From contig CAAGFE010000040.1 in the NCBI GenBank assembly GCA_900769075.1, forward strand, positions 1 to 47,408: DNA of 47,408 nucleotides, in the 5' to 3' direction. Positions within the stretch are counted from its first letter, which is position 1. Every line of letters begins with the position of its first letter. The position numbers and the translations under genes were made by a program. Below are positions 18,416-26,500 of the stretch, piece by piece. The notes beneath the pieces are model-generated. The model did no database searches and had not been told where the DNA came from. It saw only the letters and a program-made list of their open reading frames with translations. This DNA is from Clostridia bacterium (GTDB lineage Bacteria; Bacillota; Clostridia; Christensenellales; Aristaeellaceae).

Positions 18416-18459
18416 GTCCGGGCACCATCGGAGGTTTTCTCCCTGGCGCCCGGGCTTTT
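18416..18459 (+). terminator. Terminator of the LacI-type gene
   Basis: GTCCGGGC (18416-18423) pairs with GCCCGGGC (18448-18455, one G-U), then T4. Confidence 0.6.
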
Positions 18460-18466
18460 GACATGC

Positions 18467-18499
18467 AAAAAGGCCCGCCTTCCCCATGGAAAGCGGGCC
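18467..18499 (-). terminator. Terminator of the GH4 gene
   Basis: On the minus strand GGCCCGC pairs with GCGGGCC and is followed by T5, 11 bases past the GH4 stop. Confidence 0.75.
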
Positions 18500-18510
18500 G
18501 CAAACTGCGT

Positions 18511-19899
18511 TTATTCAAACCACTTGGCGGGCAGGTACTTGCGCTGGTTCTCCAGCATGTCGTTGAAGAGCTTCTCGCCATCCTCCAGGCTGACCGCGCC
18601 CATCTGCGGGTCGTTCATGAAGGTGGACAGCGCCAGCTTGCGGTCGCAGGTCATGGCGGCGCGCAGGGTGTTCTCCTGATTGTACACATGGCGGGCCACC
18701 AGCGGCAGCACGTTGGCGGGCACGGGGCCGGCGTAGACGGGCTCGATGCGGTCCAGGCCGAAGAGGGCGTTGGTTTCCACCACCGCGCCGATGGGCAGGT
18801 TCGGAATCTGGCCCCGGTTGGGAACATTCACGTTGCTGACCAGGTCGCCCAGGCCCAGGATGGCCTTGAGCAGCAGGTGCCCCTCCTCGCCGGAGCCGTT
18901 CAGCTTGATCTCGTCCTTGCCGGAAATCAGGTTGTCGGAGCGCTCCATGCGGCGCTTGAGATCCTCCTTGCGCCAGTCGACGCTGGTCAGGCCGAACTTC
19001 CAGCGCTTCACGGTCTCGGGATTGCGGGTGTACCAGGGGGGCAGGAACTCCGCCAGGTGACGGTCTCCCGCCGCGGCGATCACGCCGTAGCGCTTGAACA
19101 GATCAATCTTGACCATCTCCGCGCTGGAGAAGGAGGAATTCATCCAGTTCATGTCGCCGCCCTTGTCGTAGCCGTCGGCGTACTTCTCGGCGAACTTCTC
19201 GTACAGGGGATACAGGTCAATGTCCTTGTAGGTGGCGCGGGTCAGCCAGGTGAAGTGGTTGATGCCCACGACGGTGGTGTAGATGTCGTGGCGATCCACG
19301 TTTTCGATGCCCAGCTGCTCGGCAAGCATATCGCACATGAGCTTCTGGGTGCCGAACACCTCATGGCAGCAGCCGAAGGCCTTGATCTCCGGGAACACCT
19401 CATACAGCGTGCGGATGCACAGCGTCATGGGGTTGGTGTAGTTGATGACCCAGGCCTGGGGCGCATAGTCGCGGATGGCCTGACCAATCTCCACGAACAT
19501 GGGGATGGTGCGCATCGCGCGCATGAAGCCGCCGGGGCCGACGGTATCGCCCACGGGCTGATAAACGCCCACGCGCTCGGGCAGGTGCACGTCGGACGCC
19601 ATCTCATCGAAGGTGCCGGGCAGGATGGAGATGACCACGAAGTCCGCGCCGGTGAGGGCTTCCTTCAGGGAGTCGGACACCTCGTACTGCCACCGGGACT
19701 TCGCGTCGGGATGGGCGCTGATCTTCCTGCCGATGATTTCGTTGCGCCGGGCCGCTTCCCTGTCGATATCGTACAGGCGGACGGTACCGCAGAGCTGCTC
19801 GTCCATCGCCAGATCCGTCATGAAACCCCATGCCCAGCCGCGGCTGCCGCCGCCGATGTACGCGACGGTCAGGTTCTTCGCCTTGTCAGTAATGCTCAT
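18511..19899 (-). CDS. GH4 family glycosidase (alpha-galactosidase / alpha-glucosidase type)
   Basis: A 462-residue NAD- and Mn-dependent glycosidase. Residues ~10-20 hold the Rossmann loop (AYIGGGSRGW). GADFVVISI, the metal-ligand Cys and His in CCHEVFG and GINHFTW are all GH4 signatures. GH4 enzymes oxidise C3 of the sugar and eliminate the aglycone, working in the cytoplasm on di- or phospho-disaccharides. The sequence does not settle whether the substrate is a galactoside, glucoside or glucuronide. AGGAGG precedes the ATG. It follows dnaA on the same strand after 135 bases. The nearest regulator is the convergent LacI gene. Confidence 0.88.
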   Translation of the reverse strand: MSITDKAKNLTVAYIGGGSRGWAWGFMTDLAMDEQLCGTVRLYDIDREAARRNEIIGRKISAHPDAKSRWQYEVSDSLKEALTGADFVVISILPGTFDEMASDVHLPERVGVYQPVGDTVGPGGFMRAMRTIPMFVEIGQAIRDYAPQAWVINYTNPMTLCIRTLYEVFPEIKAFGCCHEVFGTQKLMCDMLAEQLGIENVDRHDIYTTVVGINHFTWLTRATYKDIDLYPLYEKFAEKYADGYDKGGDMNWMNSSFSSAEMVKIDLFKRYGVIAAAGDRHLAEFLPPWYTRNPETVKRWKFGLTSVDWRKEDLKRRMERSDNLISGKDEIKLNGSGEEGHLLLKAILGLGDLVSNVNVPNRGQIPNLPIGAVVETNALFGLDRIEPVYAGPVPANVLPLVARHVYNQENTLRAAMTCDRKLALSTFMNDPQMGAVSLEDGEKLFNDMLENQRKYLPAKWFE

Positions 19900-20034
19900 T
19901 TTGATTGCCTCCTGTTGTTTGTCCGGTATATGCCGATCATACTATTTCGACAGGCTTCGGGTTTTTCCTGCCTGTTCGAGGATCAAACGTATCCAGCATG
20001 GGGCTGAACGCTGTGCCCGCAGAGGGCGCAGGGA

Positions 20035-21372
20035 TTACTTTCCTTCTGCGATCAGGTTCTTGATATCCCCCACCACATGATTCATGCCGCTGCCGGCTTC
20101 CTTGATGCCCGCGGCGATCTTGTCGCAGCCATGGAGCACGGTGGTATGGTCGCGGTTGCCGAACACCTGGCCGATCTGGGGCAGGGAGAGGTTCGTCATC
20201 TCCCGCGTGAGGTACATGGCGATCTGGCGGGGGACGGTGATTTCCCGGCGGCGGGAATGGCAGACCAGGTCGTTGACGGTGATGGAGTAATAATCCGCCA
20301 CGGTCTGCATGATGGTCTGGGCGGTGATTTCCCGGCGGGGCTGGGTGGAGAAGAGATCCCGCAGCGCCTCGTTGCACAGGGAAATGGACAGGGGCTTCTG
20401 GGTCAGGTTGGAATAGGCCACCAGGCGGGTCAGGCTGCCCTCCAGCTCACGGATGTTGGAATCCACATGGCTGGCGATGGTTTCCAGAATCTCGGGGTCC
20501 ACCTCCATGTGCTCGCTTTCGGCCTTGCGCTTGAGGATGGCGATGCGGGTTTCAAAGTCCGGCTTTTTGATGTCCGCCAGCAGGCCCCAGGCGAAACGGC
20601 TCTTCAGCCGCTCCTCCAGCCGGGCGATTTCCTGGGGCGGGCGGTCGGAGGTCAGGATGATCTGCTTGCCCGCGGTGTGCAGGGCGTTGAAGGTATGGAA
20701 GAATTCCTCCTGGGTGGATTCCTTGCCCGCGATGAACTGGATATCGTCCACCATCAGCACGTCCACATTGCGGAAGCGGTTGCGGAACTGGACGTTCCGG
20801 TTCTGCTGGATGGCGGTGATCAGCTCGTTGGTGAACTGCTCTCCGGGAATGTAGAGGATCTTCTTGGTCGGGTCCGCATCCAGGATGAAGTGGCCGATGG
20901 CGTGCATCAGGTGGGTTTTGCCCAGCCCCACGCCGCCGTAGATGAACAGCGGGTTATACGCCTGCGCGGGGGCCTCCGCGACGGCCAGGGAGGCCGCGTG
21001 GGCGAAGCGGTTGCCGCTGCCGACCACGAAGGTTTCGAAAGTGTACCTGGGGTTGAGGGCAATGCCGGTGATGTCGTCCTTCTCCTGGGCGGCGGCCGCC
21101 TTTGGCGCGCTGCGCTCCTGCAGCTCGGCGCTGGTGAGAATCTCCACATTCATGTGCTTGCCGGCCGCGCGGCTCACCGCGTCGGTGATGCGGACGTGGT
21201 GCATGTTCATCAGCTGGCGCTGCATGTTCTCCATGGTGATGCGCAGGATGAGGGTATCCCCTTCCAGGGCGATCACGGTGAGGTTGTTGGCGATCCACGT
21301 CGTGTACACGATCCGGTTCATTTCGGATTCCAGCAGGGCGCATGCCCGCTCCCATAGCTCTTTCATATCCAT
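20035..21372 (-). CDS. dnaA: Chromosomal replication initiator DnaA
   Basis: A 445-residue AAA+ protein that binds DnaA boxes and opens oriC. Domain I is at ~1-75, a short linker with an Ala-rich patch follows, and the AAA+ domain spans ~105-330 with Walker A GGVGLGKT (146-153), Walker B VLMVDD (205-210) and an arginine finger region (RLKSRFAWG). Domain IV contains the DNA-binding signature (RREITVPRQIAMYL, then GNRDHTTVLHGC). Length is normal. AAAAGGAA lies before the first ATG. The upstream region carries DnaA-box-like sites. Unusually, the neighbours are a GH4 gene downstream and an unknown plus-strand gene upstream, not dnaN, recF or rpmH. Confidence 0.97.
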   Translation of the reverse strand: MDMKELWERACALLESEMNRIVYTTWIANNLTVIALEGDTLILRITMENMQRQLMNMHHVRITDAVSRAAGKHMNVEILTSAELQERSAPKAAAAQEKDDITGIALNPRYTFETFVVGSGNRFAHAASLAVAEAPAQAYNPLFIYGGVGLGKTHLMHAIGHFILDADPTKKILYIPGEQFTNELITAIQQNRNVQFRNRFRNVDVLMVDDIQFIAGKESTQEEFFHTFNALHTAGKQIILTSDRPPQEIARLEERLKSRFAWGLLADIKKPDFETRIAILKRKAESEHMEVDPEILETIASHVDSNIRELEGSLTRLVAYSNLTQKPLSISLCNEALRDLFSTQPRREITAQTIMQTVADYYSITVNDLVCHSRRREITVPRQIAMYLTREMTNLSLPQIGQVFGNRDHTTVLHGCDKIAAGIKEAGSGMNHVVGDIKNLIAEGK

Positions 21373-21823
21373 CGCAGATGCGTTCCTTTTCTTCTGAAAA
21401 TCAGCAGGTCATAAAAGGGGGCGGTATACATTCCTGACGGCCGCCCCACGGTTTATGCAAGCCCACAGCCATTCGGCAGTGGGCTGTTACATGCTGTGGA
21501 TAACTTCTGATTCCTCCTTATCATAGCACAGCATCCGCCAAATTTCAAGCTTTTCCTCCCGGTCTGGTTTGGTGAATGGCCCAGAACCTGTTGATAACTT
21601 TCCTGTGGATATCTTGTGCGGGGACATTTGTTCGGCACAATCCATACCATTGCGTATGGATATTCATGCATTGTGCTGAATAATATGCATTTTCTTTTGG
21701 GGTGTGCCGGGCAAAAAGATTGAAAAAAAATCCCGGGCAGGATTCCGCCCCGGGCCCGTCGAATGTTTCTTTGTTACGGAGAATTTCCGACGATCTCTCG
21801 ACCATGCCCAGGAGGTGCAGGAT
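21373..21823. other. Candidate replication origin (oriC) upstream of dnaA
   Basis: This 451-base gene-free stretch holds three same-strand DnaA-box-like sites: TGTGGATAA (21495-21503, the exact complement of the consensus TTATCCACA), TGTTGATAA (21589-21597, one mismatch) and TGTGGATAT (21604-21612, one mismatch). A locally AT-rich part near 21655-21735 could be the unwinding element. A GC hairpin (CCCGGG...CCCGGG, near 21733-21756) lies before the next gene. Genes on either side mostly point away. Box number is low for a full origin. Confidence 0.55.
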
Positions 21824-22309
21824 ATGTCCATCCGGATCCGGACAGAGGATGTGCGCGCAGCACTGGAGCCCATGCTGGGAACGCGCTTTGTGAGCCTCAC
21901 GCCGCTGTGCGAAAACGCCGCGCAGTGCCTGCGCCTGTACGCGCCCTCCTGCATGACGCTGGAGGACATGTTCGGCAAGCTGCGGGAATGCATCTTTGGG
22001 GATCTGTACGACGCGCTGGGCCAGGGTATGGTGCTGACGCTGGAAAGCGGCGTTCGGCTGCGGCTGCGGATGATGGACATCGACACCCTGGCGGATGAGG
22101 CGCTGGGCGTCCTGCTGGATGCACTGCCCGCCCACCTGCTGCCGCTGGAATTTCTCCGGGGATACGCCCTGGAAAGCGGGCACCTGTGCGCGATGCGGGT
22201 GCTGCTCCAGCGCTACGGCGCGGTGCTGCCCTCCCTGGAGCGGGAGATGCTGGCCCGCATCATCCGGGAAAACTTCCCAACGGACAGATATGCCGCCTGG
22301 CTGCAATGA
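21824..22309 (+). CDS. Hypothetical protein next to oriC
   Basis: A 161-residue, Leu-rich, probably all-helical soluble protein of unknown function. The start at 21824 is chosen for AGGAGG at 21810-21815; an upstream in-frame extension has no ribosome site and runs into the origin region. Recognisable patches are LRLYAPSCMTLEDMFG, LRLRMMDIDTLADEAL and a C-terminal REMLARIIREN. It is the first gene to the right of the candidate origin. No family recognised. Confidence 0.65.
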   Translation: MSIRIRTEDVRAALEPMLGTRFVSLTPLCENAAQCLRLYAPSCMTLEDMFGKLRECIFGDLYDALGQGMVLTLESGVRLRLRMMDIDTLADEALGVLLDALPAHLLPLEFLRGYALESGHLCAMRVLLQRYGAVLPSLEREMLARIIRENFPTDRYAAWLQ

Positions 22310-22365
22310 AATCCCTCGCTGATACGTTTCATCAGCATACCACATCTTGATGGAAGGAAACCAAT

Positions 22366-23268
22366 ATGAAAAGACTCCTGATCCTGTTCCTTGCGTTCCT
22401 GCTGGCGCTTCCGGCTGCGGCCTGGGCTGAGACCGTCATCACCTCCTTCTATCCGATCCGCCTTTTCGCGCTGAACCTGGTGGACGGCATCGACGGCGTG
22501 GAGGTCGTCAGCCTGGCTGAACCCGGCACCGGCTGCCTCCATGATTATCAGCTGCAAACCAGCGACATGAAGCTGCTTGCAAAGGCGGATGTGTTCCTCA
22601 TCAACGGCGCGGGCATGGAAAGCTATCTGAGCGGCGTGTTTGAGGCCTTCCCCGCCCTGCCGGTGGTGGATGCCTCCGCGGGCGTGGCCCTTCTGGAGGA
22701 TTGCTCCGGGCACGATCATGATCACGGAGAGAATGACCACGATCACACCTACAACGCCCATATCTGGCTGGATGCGCGCAACGCCATCCTCATGGTGAAC
22801 AACCTGGCGGAGGGGCTGATCGCAGCCATGCCCGAGCATGCGGAAGCCATCGTCGCCAACCGCAGCGCCTACGTTCTCCGCCTGACGGCGCTGGACGAGG
22901 AGCTGCGTGCCGCCCTGGCGGACGTTCCCCATAAGGACGTGATCACCTTCCACGAGGCCTTCCCCTACTTCGCCAACGCCTACGGGCTGAACGTGGTCGC
23001 CGTGGTCAACCGCGAGCCGGACGACGCCCTCTCTCCCCGCGCCCTGGCGGAGCTGTGCAAGACCGTCGCCGGCTTGGGCGCACCGCCGCTGTTTGTGGAG
23101 CCCCAGTACGAGGACATGGCTGCCCAGACCATCTCCCGCGAAACCGGCGCTCCCCTGTACATGCTCGATCCCATCGTCACCGGCCCGGAAACCGCCATCC
23201 CCCTCACCCTGTACGAGGACGTGATGCGCCAAAACCTGGCCGTGCTGCTGGAGGCCCTGGGCGAATAA
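22366..23268 (+). CDS. znuA: Zinc/manganese ABC transporter substrate-binding protein (ZnuA/AdcA type)
   Basis: A 300-residue secreted metal-binding protein. Residues 1-21 are a signal peptide (MKRLLILFLAFLLAL, cleavage near AWA-ET). There is no lipobox cysteine at the cleavage site. The two-lobed cluster A-I fold is shown by SFYPIRLFA, GAGMESYL and a His/Asp-rich loop (HDHDHGENDHDH) before HIWLD, with further ligands in TFHEAFPYFA and an acidic residue near the end. It would deliver Zn to an ABC transporter, but no permease or ATPase gene is adjacent, so it is an orphan here. A MetN/Mn role is less likely given the His-rich loop. Confidence 0.9.
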   Translation: MKRLLILFLAFLLALPAAAWAETVITSFYPIRLFALNLVDGIDGVEVVSLAEPGTGCLHDYQLQTSDMKLLAKADVFLINGAGMESYLSGVFEAFPALPVVDASAGVALLEDCSGHDHDHGENDHDHTYNAHIWLDARNAILMVNNLAEGLIAAMPEHAEAIVANRSAYVLRLTALDEELRAALADVPHKDVITFHEAFPYFANAYGLNVVAVVNREPDDALSPRALAELCKTVAGLGAPPLFVEPQYEDMAAQTISRETGAPLYMLDPIVTGPETAIPLTLYEDVMRQNLAVLLEALGE

Positions 23269-23300
23269 GCCCCTTCCGCCGGAAATCGGATGGAAATTCC

Positions 23301-23462
23301 GCAGATTTTCTGCTTTGTAGGTTTGTCAAAGATCTTGGACAGAGAAGGGAGAGAGCCGTTGCCTGGGAGACAGCCAGGCAAGAGGACGCATGGGGCGGGA
23401 GTTGCTTCGACCTTCACGCATTTGCGGGCAAATGAAGCGACCACTTTGCGAAGAAAATCTGC
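23301..23462. repeat. Structured intergenic segment bounded by 11-bp inverted repeats
   Basis: GCAGATTTTCT (23301-23311) and its exact complement (23452-23462) enclose ~140 bases with further perfect dyads: TTGCCTGG/CCAGGCAA and CATTTGC/GCAAATG. It resembles a short non-coding repeat unit or a small MITE. A gene-free gap of 760 bases (23269-24028) holds this segment, an IS remnant and the next promoter. Confidence 0.45.
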
Positions 23463-23469
23463 AGATGAA

Positions 23470-23785
23470 TAGGTGCTCTGTTCCGGATATGCTCCCAGGA
23501 TTCGACAGCGCGAGTATTCGTCTATGGCGGTGTACTGGTACGGCTTCGCAGCCTTGCCCCGAGCTCCACGATGACCAGGTGGGGGGCCTTCGGCGCATGT
23601 TCCGGATGAGCGTCATATCCTCCTCCGTGTGCTGGTTGGGATGGCTGTGCGGCTTGCGACTGACAGGCCAGCGGCTCGATTCTGCCGTCGAATCGTGCCT
23701 TCCAGTAGTAGATGTACGACCAACCTTTGTTGTACCTGCGGCCGGCCTTGGCTGCGCCATGCTTTTCAACATATTTCATCAAGAG
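23470..23785 (-). pseudogene. Degenerate IS transposase (IS3/IS481-like), frameshifted
   Basis: Two overlapping minus-strand frames together read as the start of an IS3/IS481-type transposase: MMKYVEKHGAAKAGRRYN, IYYWKARFDGRIE, then in the other frame RKPHSHPNQHTEEDM and LIRNMRR, and back to PHLVIVELGARLRSR. At least two frameshifts are needed and the DDE core is absent. It is an inactive relic. Confidence 0.65.
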
Positions 23786-23963
23786 AGCAGCGGTATTTCA
23801 TATCCTGTTTTATGCTGTTCATGAGGCTTGAGCTCCTTCCGTTTTGTTGTTTGTGCAACTCAACGATAACAGATTGGCTCTCAAGTCTCACTTCTTTTTG
23901 GGCCTGTGTCCAACATGTATTGTAGCTCTACGCACCATTTTTGTTCTCCTTGTGCGCGCGCCC

Positions 23964-23992
23964 TTGTTCACACGCTGATAATATGGTATAAT
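23964..23992 (+). promoter_or_regulatory. Promoter of the nucleoside phosphorylase operon
   Basis: TTGTTC (23964-23969) and a perfect TATAAT (23987-23992), 17-bp spacer, 36 bases before the phosphorylase ATG. Confidence 0.7.
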
Positions 23993-24028
23993 AATAGGTA
24001 CTCAATTCACAGCAAAGGAGCTGTCAGG

Positions 24029-25357
24029 ATGAGCATGCTCGAAATCATCACGAAGAAAAAGCTCGGTCAGGAACTGACGAAGGCGGAGATCGTCGAATTC
24101 ACCCGGGGCGCGGCGGACGGCTCAATCCCCGATTATCAGCTGGCGGCCCTGCTGATGGCCATCCGCCTCAACGGCATGAACGCCCGCGAAACCACCGACC
24201 TGACCCTCGCCATGCGGGATTCGGGGGACGTGTGCGACCTGAGCGCCATCCCCGGCGTGAAGGTGGACAAGCACTCCACCGGCGGCGTGGGCGACACGAC
24301 CACCCTGATTCTCGCTCCCCTGGTGGCGGCCTGCGGTGTTCCCGTCGCCAAAATGAGCGGACGCGGCCTGGGTCATACCGGCGGCACGCTGGACAAGCTG
24401 GAGTCCATCGCCGGTTTGTCCGTCACGCTGACGGAAGAGCAATTCGTCCGCCAGGTGAACGAGATCGGTCTGGCGGTGATCGGGCAGACCGCTTCCCTCG
24501 CGCCGGCGGACAAGACCCTCTACGCCCTGCGGGACGTGACCGCCACCGTGGACAGCTTGCCCCTGATCGCCTCCTCCATCATGAGCAAGAAGCTCGCTTC
24601 CGGCGCGGATGCGATTGTGCTGGATGTGAAAACCGGCTCCGGCGCGCTGATGGAAACTGTCGATGACGCGATCGCCCTGGCCCGGGCCATGGCGGAGATC
24701 GGTCAATTGTCGGGCAAGCCGGTGCGGGCCCTCGTCACCGGGATGAGCCAGCCCCTGGGCACCCATGTGGGCAACGCCCTGGAGGTCAAGGAAGCCATCG
24801 AGGTGCTGTCCGGCAAAACCAAGGGCGATTTGCTGGACGTCGCGCTGCTGCTGGGCAGCCATATGCTGGTGCTGGGCGGTCAGGCGGCGGAGGTGGATTC
24901 CGCCCGGGCCATGCTGGTTTCCGCGCTGGAATCCGGCGCGGGCCTGGCCAAATTGAGGGCGATGATCACCGCTCAGGGCGGAGACGCCTCCTGTGCGGAC
25001 GATGTGTCCCTGCTGCCCCAGCCCGCCGTCATCCGCGAGGTCAGGGTGGGGCGCGAGGGCTTTATCGCCGCGATGGACACCCAGGCCCTCGGCTATGCCG
25101 CCCAGGCCATGGGCGCGGGACGTGTCCGCAAGACGGACACGATCGATCCCTCCGTCGGCTACATCCTGCCCGTGCGCATCGGAGATCACGTCACCGCAGA
25201 CACGCCCCTTTGCACCCTGTACGCCCGCAGCGACGAGGACGCCGCCAAGGCGGAAGCCGCCATCCGCGCCGCCATCACCATCGGCGACAAGCCGGTGGAG
25301 CGTCCGCCGCTGTGCTGGGCCGTGGTCACGGCGGACGACGTTGCCCGGTTCGACTGA
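24029..25357 (+). CDS. pdp: Pyrimidine-nucleoside / thymidine phosphorylase
   Basis: A 442-residue cytoplasmic enzyme of nucleoside salvage that splits pyrimidine nucleosides with phosphate to base plus (deoxy)ribose 1-phosphate. The helical N-terminal domain, the signature (KVDKHSTGGVGDTT), the glycine-rich phosphate site (SGRGLGHTGGTLDKLE), ALRDVTATVDS and a C-terminal beta domain (VGYILPVRIGDHV) are all present. Length is typical. The ATG has AAAGGAG upstream; an earlier frame start at 23906 lies before the promoter and is rejected. Fourteen bases later a small ORF and azlCD follow on the same strand. Confidence 0.95.
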   Translation: MSMLEIITKKKLGQELTKAEIVEFTRGAADGSIPDYQLAALLMAIRLNGMNARETTDLTLAMRDSGDVCDLSAIPGVKVDKHSTGGVGDTTTLILAPLVAACGVPVAKMSGRGLGHTGGTLDKLESIAGLSVTLTEEQFVRQVNEIGLAVIGQTASLAPADKTLYALRDVTATVDSLPLIASSIMSKKLASGADAIVLDVKTGSGALMETVDDAIALARAMAEIGQLSGKPVRALVTGMSQPLGTHVGNALEVKEAIEVLSGKTKGDLLDVALLLGSHMLVLGGQAAEVDSARAMLVSALESGAGLAKLRAMITAQGGDASCADDVSLLPQPAVIREVRVGREGFIAAMDTQALGYAAQAMGAGRVRKTDTIDPSVGYILPVRIGDHVTADTPLCTLYARSDEDAAKAEAAIRAAITIGDKPVERPPLCWAVVTADDVARFD

Positions 25358-25370
25358 AAGGAGCAAGCCC

Positions 25371-25448
25371 ATGCGCATATCGCTGCCATGGCGGAGCTGC
25401 TCCGGCTGTAACTCACCAATAGAAGATCGAGGCGAATCATCCTCATGA
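25371..25448 (+). CDS. Possible 25-residue leader peptide before azlC
   Basis: An AAAGGAG site lies before an ATG that opens a 25-codon frame rich in Ser, Arg and Cys. Its stop overlaps the azlC start (ATGA at 25445-25448). No strong ribosome site lies just before azlC itself, so translation of azlC may depend on this frame. It could instead be a decayed gene remnant. It does not resemble any known peptide. Confidence 0.4.
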   Translation: MRISLPWRSCSGCNSPIEDRGESSS

Positions 25449-26164
25449 ACAAGCTCTTCCTCAAGGGCGTGAAGCACGGGCTGCCCATCGGCCTGGGCTA
25501 TCTGTCCGTGTCCTTCGCCTTTGGCATGCAATGCACGGACAACGGCCTGAGTGTGCTCCAGGCGCTGCTGATCTCCATGACCAACCTGACCAGCGCGGGC
25601 CAGCTGGCAGGGCTGCAGGTGATGGTCGCCCAGTCCTCCCTGGTGGAGATGGTGCTGACCCAGTTCATCATCAACCTGCGCTATGCGCTGATGGGCCTGT
25701 CCCTGGGGCAGAAGCTCGGCCCGACGATGAATACCCCCCGGCGCATGTTCTTCGCCTTCGCCAACACGGATGAAATCTTCGCCGTGGCCTCCGCCCAGCC
25801 GGAAAGACTCCATCACCTCTACCTGTACGGGCTGATGCTCATGCCCTACATCGGCTGGTCGCTGGGCACGCTCCTGGGGGCGGCAGCCGGGCAGGTTCTG
25901 CCGGAATTCGTGTGCAGCGCGCTGGGCATCGCCATCTACGGCATGTTCCTGGCGATCATCCTGCCCCCTGCCCGGAGGGAGAAATCCGTGCGGGCGGTGG
26001 TGCTCATCGCCATTGGGGTGAGCCTGCTGTTCCATTACCTGCCGATGCTTTCCGGGATTTCCGGCGGCTTCGTGGTCATCATCTGCGCGGTGGTCGCGGC
26101 AGCCATCGGCGCGGTGTTCTTCCCCGTGCAGGAGGAAGCGCCCCGAAAGGAGGACTGCGCATGA
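25445..26164 (+). CDS. azlC: AzlC family branched-chain amino acid exporter subunit
   Basis: A 239-residue integral membrane protein. Hydrophobic segments alternate through the whole length; family marks are GLPIGLGYLSVSFAFG near the start, the SAGQLAGLQ stretch and INLRYALMGLSL. With AzlD it exports branched-chain amino acids or analogues (LIV-E family). It overlaps the small leader frame by four bases and azlD by four bases (ATGA), so all three appear to be translated together. Confidence 0.92.
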   Translation: MNKLFLKGVKHGLPIGLGYLSVSFAFGMQCTDNGLSVLQALLISMTNLTSAGQLAGLQVMVAQSSLVEMVLTQFIINLRYALMGLSLGQKLGPTMNTPRRMFFAFANTDEIFAVASAQPERLHHLYLYGLMLMPYIGWSLGTLLGAAAGQVLPEFVCSALGIAIYGMFLAIILPPARREKSVRAVVLIAIGVSLLFHYLPMLSGISGGFVVIICAVVAAAIGAVFFPVQEEAPRKEDCA

Positions 26165-26478
26165 GCTGGCAAGCCTATCTGCCCTATCTGGCGGTCATGG
26201 CGGGGGTCACCTACCTCATCCGCATGCTGCCGCTGACGGTGTTCCGCCGGGAGATCAAGTCCGTCTTTATCAAGTCCTTCCTGCACTATGTGCCCTACGC
26301 GGTGCTGGCTGCCATGACCATTCCGGGGATTCTGTCCTCCACCGGGGACGTGCGCACGGCGCTTGCCGGGCTGGCCGTCGCCGTGGCGATGGCCTGGCGC
26401 GGACGTTCCCTGCTGACGGTCGCCATCGGAGCCTGCGTCGCCGTCGCGGCGGCCCAGGGCATCCTGCTCCTCCTGTAA
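26161..26478 (+). CDS. azlD: AzlD family branched-chain amino acid exporter subunit
   Basis: A 105-residue membrane protein with about four hydrophobic segments and the AzlD marks YLIRMLPLT and LHYVPYAVLAAM. It works with AzlC as the small subunit of the exporter. The ATGA overlap with azlC and the 22-base gap to the MATE gene suggest one operon of export functions. Confidence 0.92.
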   Translation: MSWQAYLPYLAVMAGVTYLIRMLPLTVFRREIKSVFIKSFLHYVPYAVLAAMTIPGILSSTGDVRTALAGLAVAVAMAWRGRSLLTVAIGACVAVAAAQGILLLL

Positions 26479-26500
26479 ATTTGACGAAAGGATTCCGTCC

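Noticed and set aside
25371..25448. Truncated cytidine deaminase between the phosphorylase and azlC
   Set aside because: Considered because pdp operons often carry cdd, but the 25 codons contain no deaminase zinc motif.
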